In this document: positions 17,538-25,631 of the stretch, one piece after another
How the letters are laid out: every line of letters begins with the position of its first letter
How positions within the stretch are numbered: position 1 is the stretch's first letter
NCBI RefSeq assembly: GCF_008064635.1
Contig: NZ_VRYZ01000005.1
Coordinates: forward strand, 1 to 64,000
Direction of reading: 5' to 3'
Source of the DNA: Parahaliea aestuarii
Lineage (GTDB): Bacteria; Pseudomonadota; Gammaproteobacteria; Pseudomonadales; Halieaceae
DNA: 64,000 nt
Notes under the pieces: generated by a model
Database searches by the model: none
Told to the model about the DNA's origin: nothing
What the model saw: only the letters and a program-made list of their open reading frames with translations
Made by a program: the position numbers and the translations under genes

Positions 17538-18626
17538 TCAGGCGTCCTTCAGGTCGCGTGTGTGATGATGAAAACGTTCGAGGTTGGCCTGCCAGGGTGA
17601 GGCCGGAAATTCCGCCAATTGTAGCAGGGCCGGCAGCAGCTGGTTGCTGAAGTCGGCACTGGACTCCATCGGCAGCAGGGAGGGCAGGTTGTCGATGGCG
17701 ATCAGGTCCAGCACCGGCGTGCCCGGGCGCAGCCGCTGGCTGGGCTGGCTGAAATCGGTGCATGCGGTGTAGACAGGCAGCGGATTGTAGGGGCTGCCCG
17801 GATCGCAGCTGACATCGCTGATGACTGACAGGCGACGCGCGGGCTGTGCCAGCAAATCGGCAGTCAGGAAGGGGGGCAGCGCTTCCTGCACCAGCACGCA
17901 GTTGATCAGCAGGTCGTAGTCCAGAATGGCGCTGAACGGCCCGCCGTCGCGTGTCTCCGGGATATCCCAGCCATCGAAGGGCAGGGCCAGGGCCTCCAGC
18001 AGCGCGCGGGCGCCGCTGCCACAGCGCCCGGCGGCGCCGATAACAAGGCTGTGCGGTAGCGCCCGGCCGCGCAGTGGTTGCAGCATGGCCAACAGTTCTT
18101 CCAGCAGATCGCGACTGCTGTGCCAGGGGGCAACGGCTCTCATCCCGCAATTGTCCGGTACCTGCTGTGCCAACCAGTTCATCACCGCGAGGGCGGCCCC
18201 CAGGTAGCCGGCCCAGTAGCCGAAAGCCGCGAGGCGGCGACCGCTGTCGTCGCAGAGCGTCTCCAGATCCAGCAACTGGCCGCCGCCGCGCAGGAAGCGT
18301 TGCAGCAGGGCTGTCGCCCCCGGTTGCCGCTTATAGGCATGAGCGAAATAAATATGGCGGTGACGCAGGGGGCTGTGGTCGTCGGGCAATTCCTTGAGGC
18401 CGAGAATACAGGCGTCGGTGGGTGCAACCGGCCAGGAGCCCGGCGCCGTCAGTCGACAGCCCGCGGCCTGGTAGTCGATATCCCGAAAACAGCGCTGGCC
18501 TGACTGCTCCACCGTCACGTGCATCCCCGCTGCCACGAGTTTTGCCGCGTGCTCGGGGGTAAGCGGACTGCGCTGCTCGCTGGCCCGGTGCTCGGCGCGC
18601 AACCAGAGATGGGGGGCGGTGACCAT
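17538..18626 (-). CDS. Saccharopine dehydrogenase, lysine-forming type (LYS1-like)
   Basis: 362 residues of the alanine dehydrogenase/PNT family. LWLRAEHRASEQRSPLTPEHAAKLVAAGMHVTVE is the N-terminal block shared with LYS1, and YFAHAYKRQPGATALLQRF matches the LYS1 catalytic region (K and H). SLVIGAAGRCGSGARALLEALAL is the nucleotide-binding loop. In fungi LYS1 makes lysine and 2-oxoglutarate from saccharopine. In bacteria the reverse reaction starts lysine catabolism. It is the first gene of a two-gene unit transcribed away from the M20 hydrolase. Confidence 0.8.
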   Translation of the reverse strand: MVTAPHLWLRAEHRASEQRSPLTPEHAAKLVAAGMHVTVEQSGQRCFRDIDYQAAGCRLTAPGSWPVAPTDACILGLKELPDDHSPLRHRHIYFAHAYKRQPGATALLQRFLRGGGQLLDLETLCDDSGRRLAAFGYWAGYLGAALAVMNWLAQQVPDNCGMRAVAPWHSSRDLLEELLAMLQPLRGRALPHSLVIGAAGRCGSGARALLEALALPFDGWDIPETRDGGPFSAILDYDLLINCVLVQEALPPFLTADLLAQPARRLSVISDVSCDPGSPYNPLPVYTACTDFSQPSQRLRPGTPVLDLIAIDNLPSLLPMESSADFSNQLLPALLQLAEFPASPWQANLERFHHHTRDLKDA

Positions 18627-18761
18627 GTGAAATCCTGAAAAAGGCGCTACTTTAACGCACTGGCACGGGGCCTGTCTGCGCGCGCCCCCGCCGGCGCTTG
18701 CGCTTTGCGCCGGCTCTGTTAGCCTCCTCGGCTGACGTCAAAAACCTCAAGGAAAGCGCCC

Positions 18762-20096
18762 ATGTCCCGAGCCTTCAAACTGCTTGCCTCCGCCACACTC
18801 GGCATCGCCCTGTCCACACCCCTGACGTATGCCGAAGACCTCGGCAAGGCGGTGCAGGCGGATTACCAGGCCCACCTCGGGGACCTGTTCGACTATTTCC
18901 ACCGCAACCCGGAACTGTCCGGCATGGAGACAAAAACTGCTGCGCGACTGGCGAAAGAGCTGCGCGCGGCCGGCTTCAAAGTGACCGAGGGAGTCGGTGG
19001 CACCGGCATTGTGGCGATGATGGAGAACGGCCCCGGCCCGCTGGTGATGATGCGCGCCGACATGGATGGCCTGCCGGTGGAGGAGAAGTCCGGCCTGCCG
19101 AATGCCTCCCGTGCCAAACAGGTGGACTGGGACGGCAACGAAGTGTTTGTCATGCACGCCTGCGGCCACGATGTGCACATCACCTCGCTGGTGGGCACCG
19201 CCCGCGCCATGGCGGCGCGCAAGGACCAGTGGTCCGGCACACTAATGCTGATCGGCCAGCCCGCCGAGGAGCGGGTCGGCGGTGCCAAACTGATGATGGA
19301 GGACAATCTCTGGCAGCGCTTTGGCCAGCCCGATTACGCCCTGGCCTTTCACGTGACCTCGGAACTGCCCACCGGAAAGATCGGTGTCACCGAGGATTCT
19401 CCCTACTCCGGCGCGGATACTGTGGACATCATCATCCACGGTGTCGGTGCCCACGGCGCGAGCCCCCACCGCGGTGTCGACCCGGTGGTGCTCGGCAGCC
19501 AGATCGTGCTGGCCCTGCAAACCGTGATCAGCCGCGAGAAGCCGCCACGCTTTGGCGGGGTGATTACCGTAGGGTCCTTCCACGCCGGTACCAAGCACAA
19601 CATCATCTCCGACGAGGCCCGCTTGCAGCTGACGGTGCGCAACGACGACCTCGAAACCCGCCAGTTGTTGCTCGATGGCATCAAGCGGGTGGCGGAGAAC
19701 ATGGGGCGTGTTGCCGGGCTGCCGGAAGACAAGCTGCCAGAGGTGATCGTTTCTGACGAGTGGGTGCCCCCCACCATCAACGACGCCAAACTGACCCAGC
19801 GCCTGCGCGCCGTGTGGGTGGAAAAGCTGGGCGCGGACAGCATCGCAGAGCCGGAGAAGCGCAAGGGCATGGGGGCAGAGGATTTCCCCTTCTTCACCAC
19901 CGATCCCTTTATTCCCAGCACCTATTTCGCCATCGGTGGTACCCCGCAGGCGGACTTCGATCGCGAGGAGGCCGGCGGCGCACCGGTGCCGTCGCATCAC
20001 TCACCGCTGTTCAAGATTACACCCGAGCCGGCGGTGACGCTGGGTGTCGAGGCGACGGTAACGGCCCTGATGGATCTGCTGCAGGCGCCGCAGTAG
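18762..20096 (+). CDS. Periplasmic M20D-type amidohydrolase
   Basis: 444 residues. The signal peptide (residues 1-24, cut after TYA) shows export, which is unusual since many relatives are cytoplasmic. Metal-site segments MRADMDGLPVEE (about 97-108), HACGHDVHI (H132, C134, H136) and QPAEERVGG place it with hippurate/IAA-amino-acid hydrolases. HRNPELSGMETKTA is the family N-terminus. The substrate is probably an N-acyl amino acid or similar amide. It is divergent from the saccharopine pair and followed by cytochrome b561 48 bases later. Confidence 0.88.
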   Translation: MSRAFKLLASATLGIALSTPLTYAEDLGKAVQADYQAHLGDLFDYFHRNPELSGMETKTAARLAKELRAAGFKVTEGVGGTGIVAMMENGPGPLVMMRADMDGLPVEEKSGLPNASRAKQVDWDGNEVFVMHACGHDVHITSLVGTARAMAARKDQWSGTLMLIGQPAEERVGGAKLMMEDNLWQRFGQPDYALAFHVTSELPTGKIGVTEDSPYSGADTVDIIIHGVGAHGASPHRGVDPVVLGSQIVLALQTVISREKPPRFGGVITVGSFHAGTKHNIISDEARLQLTVRNDDLETRQLLLDGIKRVAENMGRVAGLPEDKLPEVIVSDEWVPPTINDAKLTQRLRAVWVEKLGADSIAEPEKRKGMGAEDFPFFTTDPFIPSTYFAIGGTPQADFDREEAGGAPVPSHHSPLFKITPEPAVTLGVEATVTALMDLLQAPQ

Positions 20097-20144
20097 GTCA
20101 GTTCATGGTGCGTGTAGCTGTTACTATCATCCAGGATTGCGGTT

Positions 20145-20807
20145 ATGCCTGATCAGAGCTCCTACCCACTGTGGGACTGGGCCACCCGGCTCTTTCACTG
20201 GCTGCTGGTGGCGGCCATACCGGCTGCCTGGTGGACGGCGGAGGAAGGTCACATGGAATGGCACGGGTGGATTGGCTACAGCGTGTTGCTGCTCCTCCTG
20301 TTCCGCCTGTGCTGGGGCTGGCTGGGCAGCCGCGCCTCGCGCTTTGCCAGCTTTGTCCGCGGCCCGGCAACGGTCGCTGCCTACCTGCGCGGTAACGCTG
20401 CGGCTGGCGAGGGTCACAATCCCCTCGGGGGCTGGTCGGTGCTGCTGATGCTGGTACTTCTGTTGTCGCAGGTAGTCAGTGGCCTGTTCAACGGTGACGA
20501 CATCCTGTTCGACGGCCCGCTGCGGCACCTGGTCAGCAGTGAATGGCAGGACGCCTTCGGTGTGGTGCACGAGGTCTGTTTCAACCTGCTGCTGGGGATG
20601 ATCGCCCTGCACCTGGCATCGGTACTGTTTTACCAGTTCGCGCGCGGTGACAGACTGATCCAGGCCATGATTCGCGGCCGTGCCGTCGGTCGTGCGGGCA
20701 GTGCGCCACCGGTGCCCTGGTGGCGGGCGCCGGTGGTGGTAGTGCTGCTCGGCGGTCTGCTGTGGGCCGCTTTCGCCCTGGTGCCGGCGCCGGTCAGCTA
20801 CTGGTAG
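20145..20807 (+). CDS. Cytochrome b561-family diheme membrane protein
   Basis: 220 residues with four hydrophobic segments and a further C-terminal one. YPLWDWATRLFHWLLVAAI is the diagnostic first helix with its heme histidine (H18). Further histidines in HMEWHGWIGY and HLASVLFYQF are candidate heme ligands. Proteins of this type pass electrons between the quinone pool and a periplasmic cytochrome c. The next gene, on the opposite strand and 7 bases away, encodes cytochrome c', so the pair may be functional partners. Confidence 0.88.
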   Translation: MPDQSSYPLWDWATRLFHWLLVAAIPAAWWTAEEGHMEWHGWIGYSVLLLLLFRLCWGWLGSRASRFASFVRGPATVAAYLRGNAAAGEGHNPLGGWSVLLMLVLLLSQVVSGLFNGDDILFDGPLRHLVSSEWQDAFGVVHEVCFNLLLGMIALHLASVLFYQFARGDRLIQAMIRGRAVGRAGSAPPVPWWRAPVVVVLLGGLLWAAFALVPAPVSYW

Positions 20808-20814
20808 TTACCGC

Positions 20815-21300
20815 TCAGTAGAGGTAGTTCTTCGCCTTGTAGTCATCGTGGCATGCCTTGCAGGTCTGACCCACCTCGCCAAAGGCCTGGGCTACCGCCT
20901 TGCGATCGCCGGCACTGTCATCCACCACTTCTTCCAGCTGCTCCGCGGCCTGTTGCAGGGCCGCATATTTGTCGGAGAAATCCTGCATGTTGCTCCAGAT
21001 TTCGGGCTTCGCACGGGTTGTGCCCTTTTCGGAACCGGCGGCGAAGAAGCGCAGGGCATTCAGTTCGGTAAGGTTCTCAAGATCTCCGGCATAGCTCTTC
21101 AGCGCGGCCTCGTCCCAGGGCATGTCGCCCTTGACCATGGCGCCGATCGGGCCAAAGCTGGCCGCCACCAGCGCGAAGTAGGACTGCCGCGAAGACTGCA
21201 TCGGCTCCTTGTCGTCGAAGTGAGAGATGGCGAGGGGGGCGGCAATGGTGGCGCTGAGGCCGATGGCGGCGATCAGGGAATGACGGAGCAGCTTGCGCAT
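20815..21300 (-). CDS. Cytochrome c' (class II c-type cytochrome)
   Basis: 161 residues. An N-terminal signal peptide (to about residue 23) precedes a four-helix domain, and the heme-binding motif CKACH lies close to the C-terminus (C147, C150, H151), as in class II cytochromes. RQSYFALVAASFGPIGAMVKG matches the first helix. Known roles are nitric oxide binding or electron transfer. It needs the Ccm system, which is encoded at 51156-58128. Convergent with the b561 gene. Confidence 0.9.
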   Translation of the reverse strand: MRKLLRHSLIAAIGLSATIAAPLAISHFDDKEPMQSSRQSYFALVAASFGPIGAMVKGDMPWDEAALKSYAGDLENLTELNALRFFAAGSEKGTTRAKPEIWSNMQDFSDKYAALQQAAEQLEEVVDDSAGDRKAVAQAFGEVGQTCKACHDDYKAKNYLY

Positions 21301-21585
21301 ATTGCGTATCCTTGTTGTGATTGGTTGTTGTGCTGGGTTCAGGATCGTAGTTCAGGGGCAGTACAGTTCTGATGTGGCGGTACCGGAATTGCCACTGCAC
21401 AGCATCTTAGTCAGGTGCGGTGAAGGCTGGCAAGTCCATCCGCCGTGGAAAGCCGGTCCGTCTTTTCATTCCAGCATTGATGCTCCGACCAATTTATTGA
21501 ACTTCGGCACGCTACGCCGGAGGCGGGGCACCGATTTCCCCGGTGGCTGGGCTACCATTGCGCCTTGCTTTTTATGAGGTGGTGC

Positions 21586-23298
21586 ATGTCCGCAGATCAA
21601 CAGTGGGATTACAGCTTTGACGTGGTGGTGGTCGGCTCCGGTAACGGTGGCCAGACAGCAGCCCTGTGCAGCTATGAGATGGGTAGCCGGGATGTCCTGG
21701 TGGTGGAAAAGTCCCACCTTTACGGCGGCACCAGCTCCATTTCCGGTGGTGGCGTCTGGATTCCCTGCAACCGCTATGCACAGGAGGCGGGGGCGCAGGA
21801 TTCCACCAGCGACGCCCGCACCTATCTGCGCCAGCTGATCACCGAGGAGGAGGTGCCCGACTACCAGCTCGATGCCTTCCTCGAGAACGGCCCCAAAATG
21901 GTGGACTTCCTTCACCAGCGCAGCCAGGTGCGCTATGTGTCACTGGCGCACTACCCGGATTACTACACCAATCTCGAAGGCGCGCGGGAAGGCCACCGCT
22001 CCATGGAGCCGGAGCCCTTCAATGCCGATGAACTGGGGGAGGAGTGGCGGCGCCTGCGTCGCACCCACCCCATGATGCACCTCGGTGGCCTGATCGGCAT
22101 CACCCAGGTCGAGGCGGCCCTGCTGGTCGGGCAGCAACCGGGCTGGTGGAAAACCGCCGCCAAGCTGGTGCTGGATTACCTCATCGACATTCCCTGGCGT
22201 CTGAAGGACAAATTCCACCGCCGTCTGGCTACGGGCTGTGCCGGGGTGGCGCGCCTGCGCGCGTCGCTGCAGGACCGCGATATTCCGCTGTGGCTGAACA
22301 CCGCCATGACCCGCGTCATCGACGAGAACGGCAAGGTGCTCGGTATCGAGGTGAATCGCGGCGGACAGGTGCTGCGTATTCAGGCCCGCAAGGCGGTGAT
22401 CCTGGCCGCGGGCGGTTTCGAGCACAATCAGGAGATGCGCGAGCAGTACCTGCCCCAGCCCACCGATCACCGCTGGAGTGCCGGCACCCGGGACAATACC
22501 GGCGACGCCATCCGCGAGGGCATCCGACTGGGGGCGAAGATGCACCGCCTCAACGAGGCCTGGTGGTGCAACACCATCTCGGTACCTGGCGAAGAAATTC
22601 CGCGCCTGTCGATTATGGAAAAATCCTACCCGGGCTCCATCGTGGTCAACCCGGCGGGTGAGCGCTTCGGCAACGAGTCCCAGAACTACATGGCCTTCCA
22701 GCAGGAAACCTTCAGGAAGCACAGCGCCGAGAACCCCTGCAATCCGGCCTGGCAGGTCTTCGATGCCAACTTCCGCGCGCGCTATTTTGTAGGCCCCCTG
22801 TACAACAGCAAATTCCGGCCGGACTGGGCCCTGCCCAAGCGCTACGAGGAAGAGGGCTTCTTTGCCAAGGCGGACACCATCCCGGAACTGGCGCGCAAGA
22901 TTGGCGTCGACCCGGATGGCCTGCAAAAAACCGTGGACAACATGAACGAGTACGCCCGCACCGGCGTCGACCTCGAGTGCCAGCGCGGCGACGCCGCCTA
23001 CGACCGCTACTACGGCGACCCGCGTTTCTCGCCGAACCCCTGTCTGGGGCCTGTGGATACGGCACCGTACTACGCGATGAAGGTCGATCCCGGCGATTTC
23101 GGTACCCAGGGTGGCATGGTGATCAATGCCGACGCCCAGGTCGTGCGTGAAGACGGTTCGGTGATTGAGGGGCTGTACGCCATCGGTAACTGCAGTGCGC
23201 CGACGCTGCCCTGTTACCCCGGACCGGGCTCAACCCTCGGCCCGGCGATGACCTTTGCCTACCAGGCCGCCAAGGCCATTACCGGCTATCGCGACTGA
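21586..23298 (+). CDS. FAD-dependent oxidoreductase, 3-ketosteroid 1-dehydrogenase-like
   Basis: 570 residues. The N-terminal FAD motif VVVVGSGNGGQTAALCSYEMG and EKSHLYGGTSSISGGGVWIPCN place it in the fumarate reductase/KstD family. The C-terminal block PCYPGPGSTLGPAMTFAYQAAKAI is typical of KstD-like enzymes, which remove hydrogens from the A ring of ketosteroids. No other steroid-degradation genes are beside it, so another 2-enoate or ketone substrate is possible. ATG at 21586 follows GAGGTG. An in-frame upstream start would add 7 residues. Confidence 0.82.
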   Translation: MSADQQWDYSFDVVVVGSGNGGQTAALCSYEMGSRDVLVVEKSHLYGGTSSISGGGVWIPCNRYAQEAGAQDSTSDARTYLRQLITEEEVPDYQLDAFLENGPKMVDFLHQRSQVRYVSLAHYPDYYTNLEGAREGHRSMEPEPFNADELGEEWRRLRRTHPMMHLGGLIGITQVEAALLVGQQPGWWKTAAKLVLDYLIDIPWRLKDKFHRRLATGCAGVARLRASLQDRDIPLWLNTAMTRVIDENGKVLGIEVNRGGQVLRIQARKAVILAAGGFEHNQEMREQYLPQPTDHRWSAGTRDNTGDAIREGIRLGAKMHRLNEAWWCNTISVPGEEIPRLSIMEKSYPGSIVVNPAGERFGNESQNYMAFQQETFRKHSAENPCNPAWQVFDANFRARYFVGPLYNSKFRPDWALPKRYEEEGFFAKADTIPELARKIGVDPDGLQKTVDNMNEYARTGVDLECQRGDAAYDRYYGDPRFSPNPCLGPVDTAPYYAMKVDPGDFGTQGGMVINADAQVVREDGSVIEGLYAIGNCSAPTLPCYPGPGSTLGPAMTFAYQAAKAITGYRD

Positions 23299-23319
23299 TC
23301 CGCTTCCCGCCCCGGCCCT

Positions 23320-23925
23320 CTAGCGCAGGGCCAGTGCCAGCACCAGCAGGGTGCTGGCACACACCCAGGATGCCACAATCCGAATCGCCACCTTTTGCCA
23401 GGGGCGTCGCGCGAGCTCCACGACCCCGGCAATCACAATCAGGCCAATGGTCGCGCCCAGCCAGCAGCCCAGCAGGGCGGCGAAGGTCTCCTGACGGCTG
23501 AGGCCCGCCTCAACCCCGGAATCCAGTCCCACCACGGCACCCAATATGGCGCCGAGCACGGTAAATGCCAGTAGTGGTAACTTCCATTGCAGCACCACCA
23601 GCAAACCGCACAGCAGCGCGCTGGACAGCAGCAGGCGTTCACTCGGCAGGCCGAATGTCATGTCAAAGCCCGCCAGTGTCAGGCCCACCGCCAGCGCCAG
23701 CAAAAAGGGCGGATAGGCCCGCCGCATGGCACTGACGCCACACTGACCGACCAGCAGGGCAAAGGTGAGCAGGGCGAGGGCGTGTGGCAGTACCAGCACC
23801 GGATGTAGCAGGCCGCCGTAGAAGCGCCCGATACCTTCGATGGGACTGTGGGCCAGGGCCAGTTGCGGCAGCAGTGCCAGCAGCGCCGGCAGGCACCAGC
23901 GAGCAGCGATCAAACGCGTATTCAC
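23320..23925 (-). CDS. HupE/UreJ-family membrane protein, divergent copy
   Basis: 201 residues with a signal-like N-terminus and about six hydrophobic segments. HSPIEGIGRFYGGLLHPVLVLPHALALLTFALLVGQ is a divergent form of the HupE/UreJ N-terminal block (normally GxxHPxxGxDH), with the metal-binding HPxxxxDH changed to HPVLVLPH. It starts directly after the stop of the other HupE/UreJ gene and is clearly co-transcribed. Probably a nickel or cobalt permease paralogue or partner. Annotation is by family only. Confidence 0.78.
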   Translation of the reverse strand: MNTRLIAARWCLPALLALLPQLALAHSPIEGIGRFYGGLLHPVLVLPHALALLTFALLVGQCGVSAMRRAYPPFLLALAVGLTLAGFDMTFGLPSERLLLSSALLCGLLVVLQWKLPLLAFTVLGAILGAVVGLDSGVEAGLSRQETFAALLGCWLGATIGLIVIAGVVELARRPWQKVAIRIVASWVCASTLLVLALALR

Positions 23926-24516
23926 TCAGAGCGCCTGGTACAGGAACCAGGCGCCGGCCACTGCGATGACAGCACCGCCAGCGCGTACCAGGGTGTTGCC
24001 AAAGCGCAGGTGGGTGAGCAGGCCAAAGGCGATACCGGTCAGGTGCAGCAAGCCGGTGGAGAGCACGAAGCCCACGCTGTAGGCCAGCGGACTGGCTGCG
24101 TGGGGCAGTTCTGTACCGTGGGCGTGGCCGTGGAAAATGGCGAAGACGCCGACCAGTACCGCGGCCACCGGCAGTGGCGGGCGCGCCGCCAGCAGGACCA
24201 TCAGCCCCAGTACCAGTGCAGAGGCAGCGATGCCGATCTCCACGCCCGGCAGGGCGATGCCGGCCACGCCGAGAGCGCCGCCGACGGCCATGACCAGTGG
24301 GAACACCACCGGCAGCAGCCAGATGGCGGGCCGGCCGAGGAAGGCGCCCCACAGACCCACAGCCACCATGGCAGCTACATGGTCCCAGCCGAACAGCGGG
24401 TGCAGGAAGCCGCTGTTGAAACCTCCGGCAATGTCGGTGGGGGCGTGGGCCTGGGCAGTGCTGGCGAGCAGCAGCAAGGTGCCGGCAAGGGCGGCGTTGA
24501 GAACGGGTTTGGTCAT
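23926..24516 (-). CDS. HupE/UreJ-family nickel/cobalt permease
   Basis: 196 residues. A signal-like N-terminus ending in AQAHA is followed by GFNSGFLHPLFGWDHVAAMVAVGLWGA, the family's metal-site signature (HPxxGxDH). A second histidine cluster is FAIFHGHAHGTELP. HupE and UreJ proteins move nickel or cobalt and usually sit in hydrogenase or urease operons. Neither enzyme is encoded in this window. First gene of a two-gene operon. Confidence 0.88.
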   Translation of the reverse strand: MTKPVLNAALAGTLLLLASTAQAHAPTDIAGGFNSGFLHPLFGWDHVAAMVAVGLWGAFLGRPAIWLLPVVFPLVMAVGGALGVAGIALPGVEIGIAASALVLGLMVLLAARPPLPVAAVLVGVFAIFHGHAHGTELPHAASPLAYSVGFVLSTGLLHLTGIAFGLLTHLRFGNTLVRAGGAVIAVAGAWFLYQAL

Positions 24517-24565
24517 GATGTGGCCTGTAATTAGCGGGTGTTATGGCTTGCGGTAAAAGGCGGCA

Positions 24566-25504
24566 TCATACCCAATTCAGCGACTCGGTGTCAGGCTGGC
24601 CGTGGGCCTCTAGCAGGCAGTCGAGCAGGGTTTTGACAATCCGGTTGGGTGCGGGTGTCGCGCGCAGGATGGCGCTGAACTCACACACATACTGGAAGGT
24701 TCCCGGCAGCAGGGCGCGCATCAGGCCGCTGGTCTCGAAGGGCGCGGCGTAGTGGGCGGGGAGGTAGCCGAGGTAGGCGCCGGACAGCACCAGGTGGGCC
24801 ACGGCTTCCTGGTCATAGGCGGTGGCGTGGCGCTGCTGGCCGAGCTGGCGGGTCACCTCCATGTTGGGGCTGTGGTAGCCGATGCCGACGTACTTGCTGC
24901 GGCGCACCGCCTCGCTGCTGGCGCGCCGGGCAAACAGCGGGTGGGCGCTGCCGCAGTAGAGGTACATCTGTTCCCGGAACAGGGGAAAGTAGCGCAGGCT
25001 GGAGGAGGGGCGGTGCTCGGGAATGACGCCGATATGGTAGCGCCCCTCGATCACACCGCGCTCGATGGCGTTGATGGGTTCCACGTGTACCCGCGGATGT
25101 ACCTCCGGTGCCAGGGTATCGAAACGGCCCAGGGCGGCGGCGATATGGCACTCCGGGTTGGAGGCGGTCTTGTCAAACAGGGCGAGGGTAACGTTGCCGG
25201 TCAGCTCGCGGTGCAGGTCGTTGACCTCGTGCTGGAAGTCCTCCATCGCCGACATCATTTTCAGTGCGCTGGCATGTACCTGCTGGCCCTCCTCGGTGAG
25301 GGAAAAGCCGCCGCGACCGCGCCGGCACAGGGTGACCCCGAGGCGGGTTTCCAGATCCTTGATGTGCCGGGAAATGGTGGAGCGATTGATGTTCAGCTCC
25401 AGTTCGGCCGCCGCGAAGCCGCCGCAGGCGACCACGGCGCGAAATACCCGCAGCAGACGCAGGTCGTTGTCGGTCACCGTACCCAGGAGGGCGCGTTTTT
25501 TCAT
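24566..25504 (-). CDS. LysR-family transcriptional regulator
   Basis: 312 residues. The N-terminal winged helix-turn-helix (about 13-72: LRLLRVFRAVVACGGFAAAELELNINRSTISRHIKDLE) is followed by the periplasmic-binding-type effector domain. It is divergent from the aminotransferase gene at 25632 with 127 bases between, the typical layout for a LysR regulator and its target. An inverted repeat in the gap is a candidate binding site. The effector is unknown but could be an omega-amino acid. Confidence 0.92.
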   Translation of the reverse strand: MKKRALLGTVTDNDLRLLRVFRAVVACGGFAAAELELNINRSTISRHIKDLETRLGVTLCRRGRGGFSLTEEGQQVHASALKMMSAMEDFQHEVNDLHRELTGNVTLALFDKTASNPECHIAAALGRFDTLAPEVHPRVHVEPINAIERGVIEGRYHIGVIPEHRPSSSLRYFPLFREQMYLYCGSAHPLFARRASSEAVRRSKYVGIGYHSPNMEVTRQLGQQRHATAYDQEAVAHLVLSGAYLGYLPAHYAAPFETSGLMRALLPGTFQYVCEFSAILRATPAPNRIVKTLLDCLLEAHGQPDTESLNWV

Positions 25505-25525
25505 GGGGCAGGCCTCGCATATAAA

Positions 25526-25573
25526 GTTTCATGTTATCGAACCTATGTGTTCTTAACTATTAATCCATGAAAC
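25526..25573. promoter_or_regulatory. Candidate LysR binding site in divergent promoter
   Basis: GTTTCATG at 25526-25533 and its exact reverse complement CATGAAAC at 25566-25573 face each other across 32 bases of AT-rich DNA between the LysR gene and the aminotransferase. The AT-rich content contrasts with the surrounding sequence. The spacing is wider than a single T-N11-A site, so two half-sites bound by a tetramer is a guess. Confidence 0.4.
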
Positions 25574-25631
25574 ATAAGTGCGGCCCTAGAATGGCCGCAT
25601 CATTCGAGCCACATTCTCCGGACAGCAGGTC

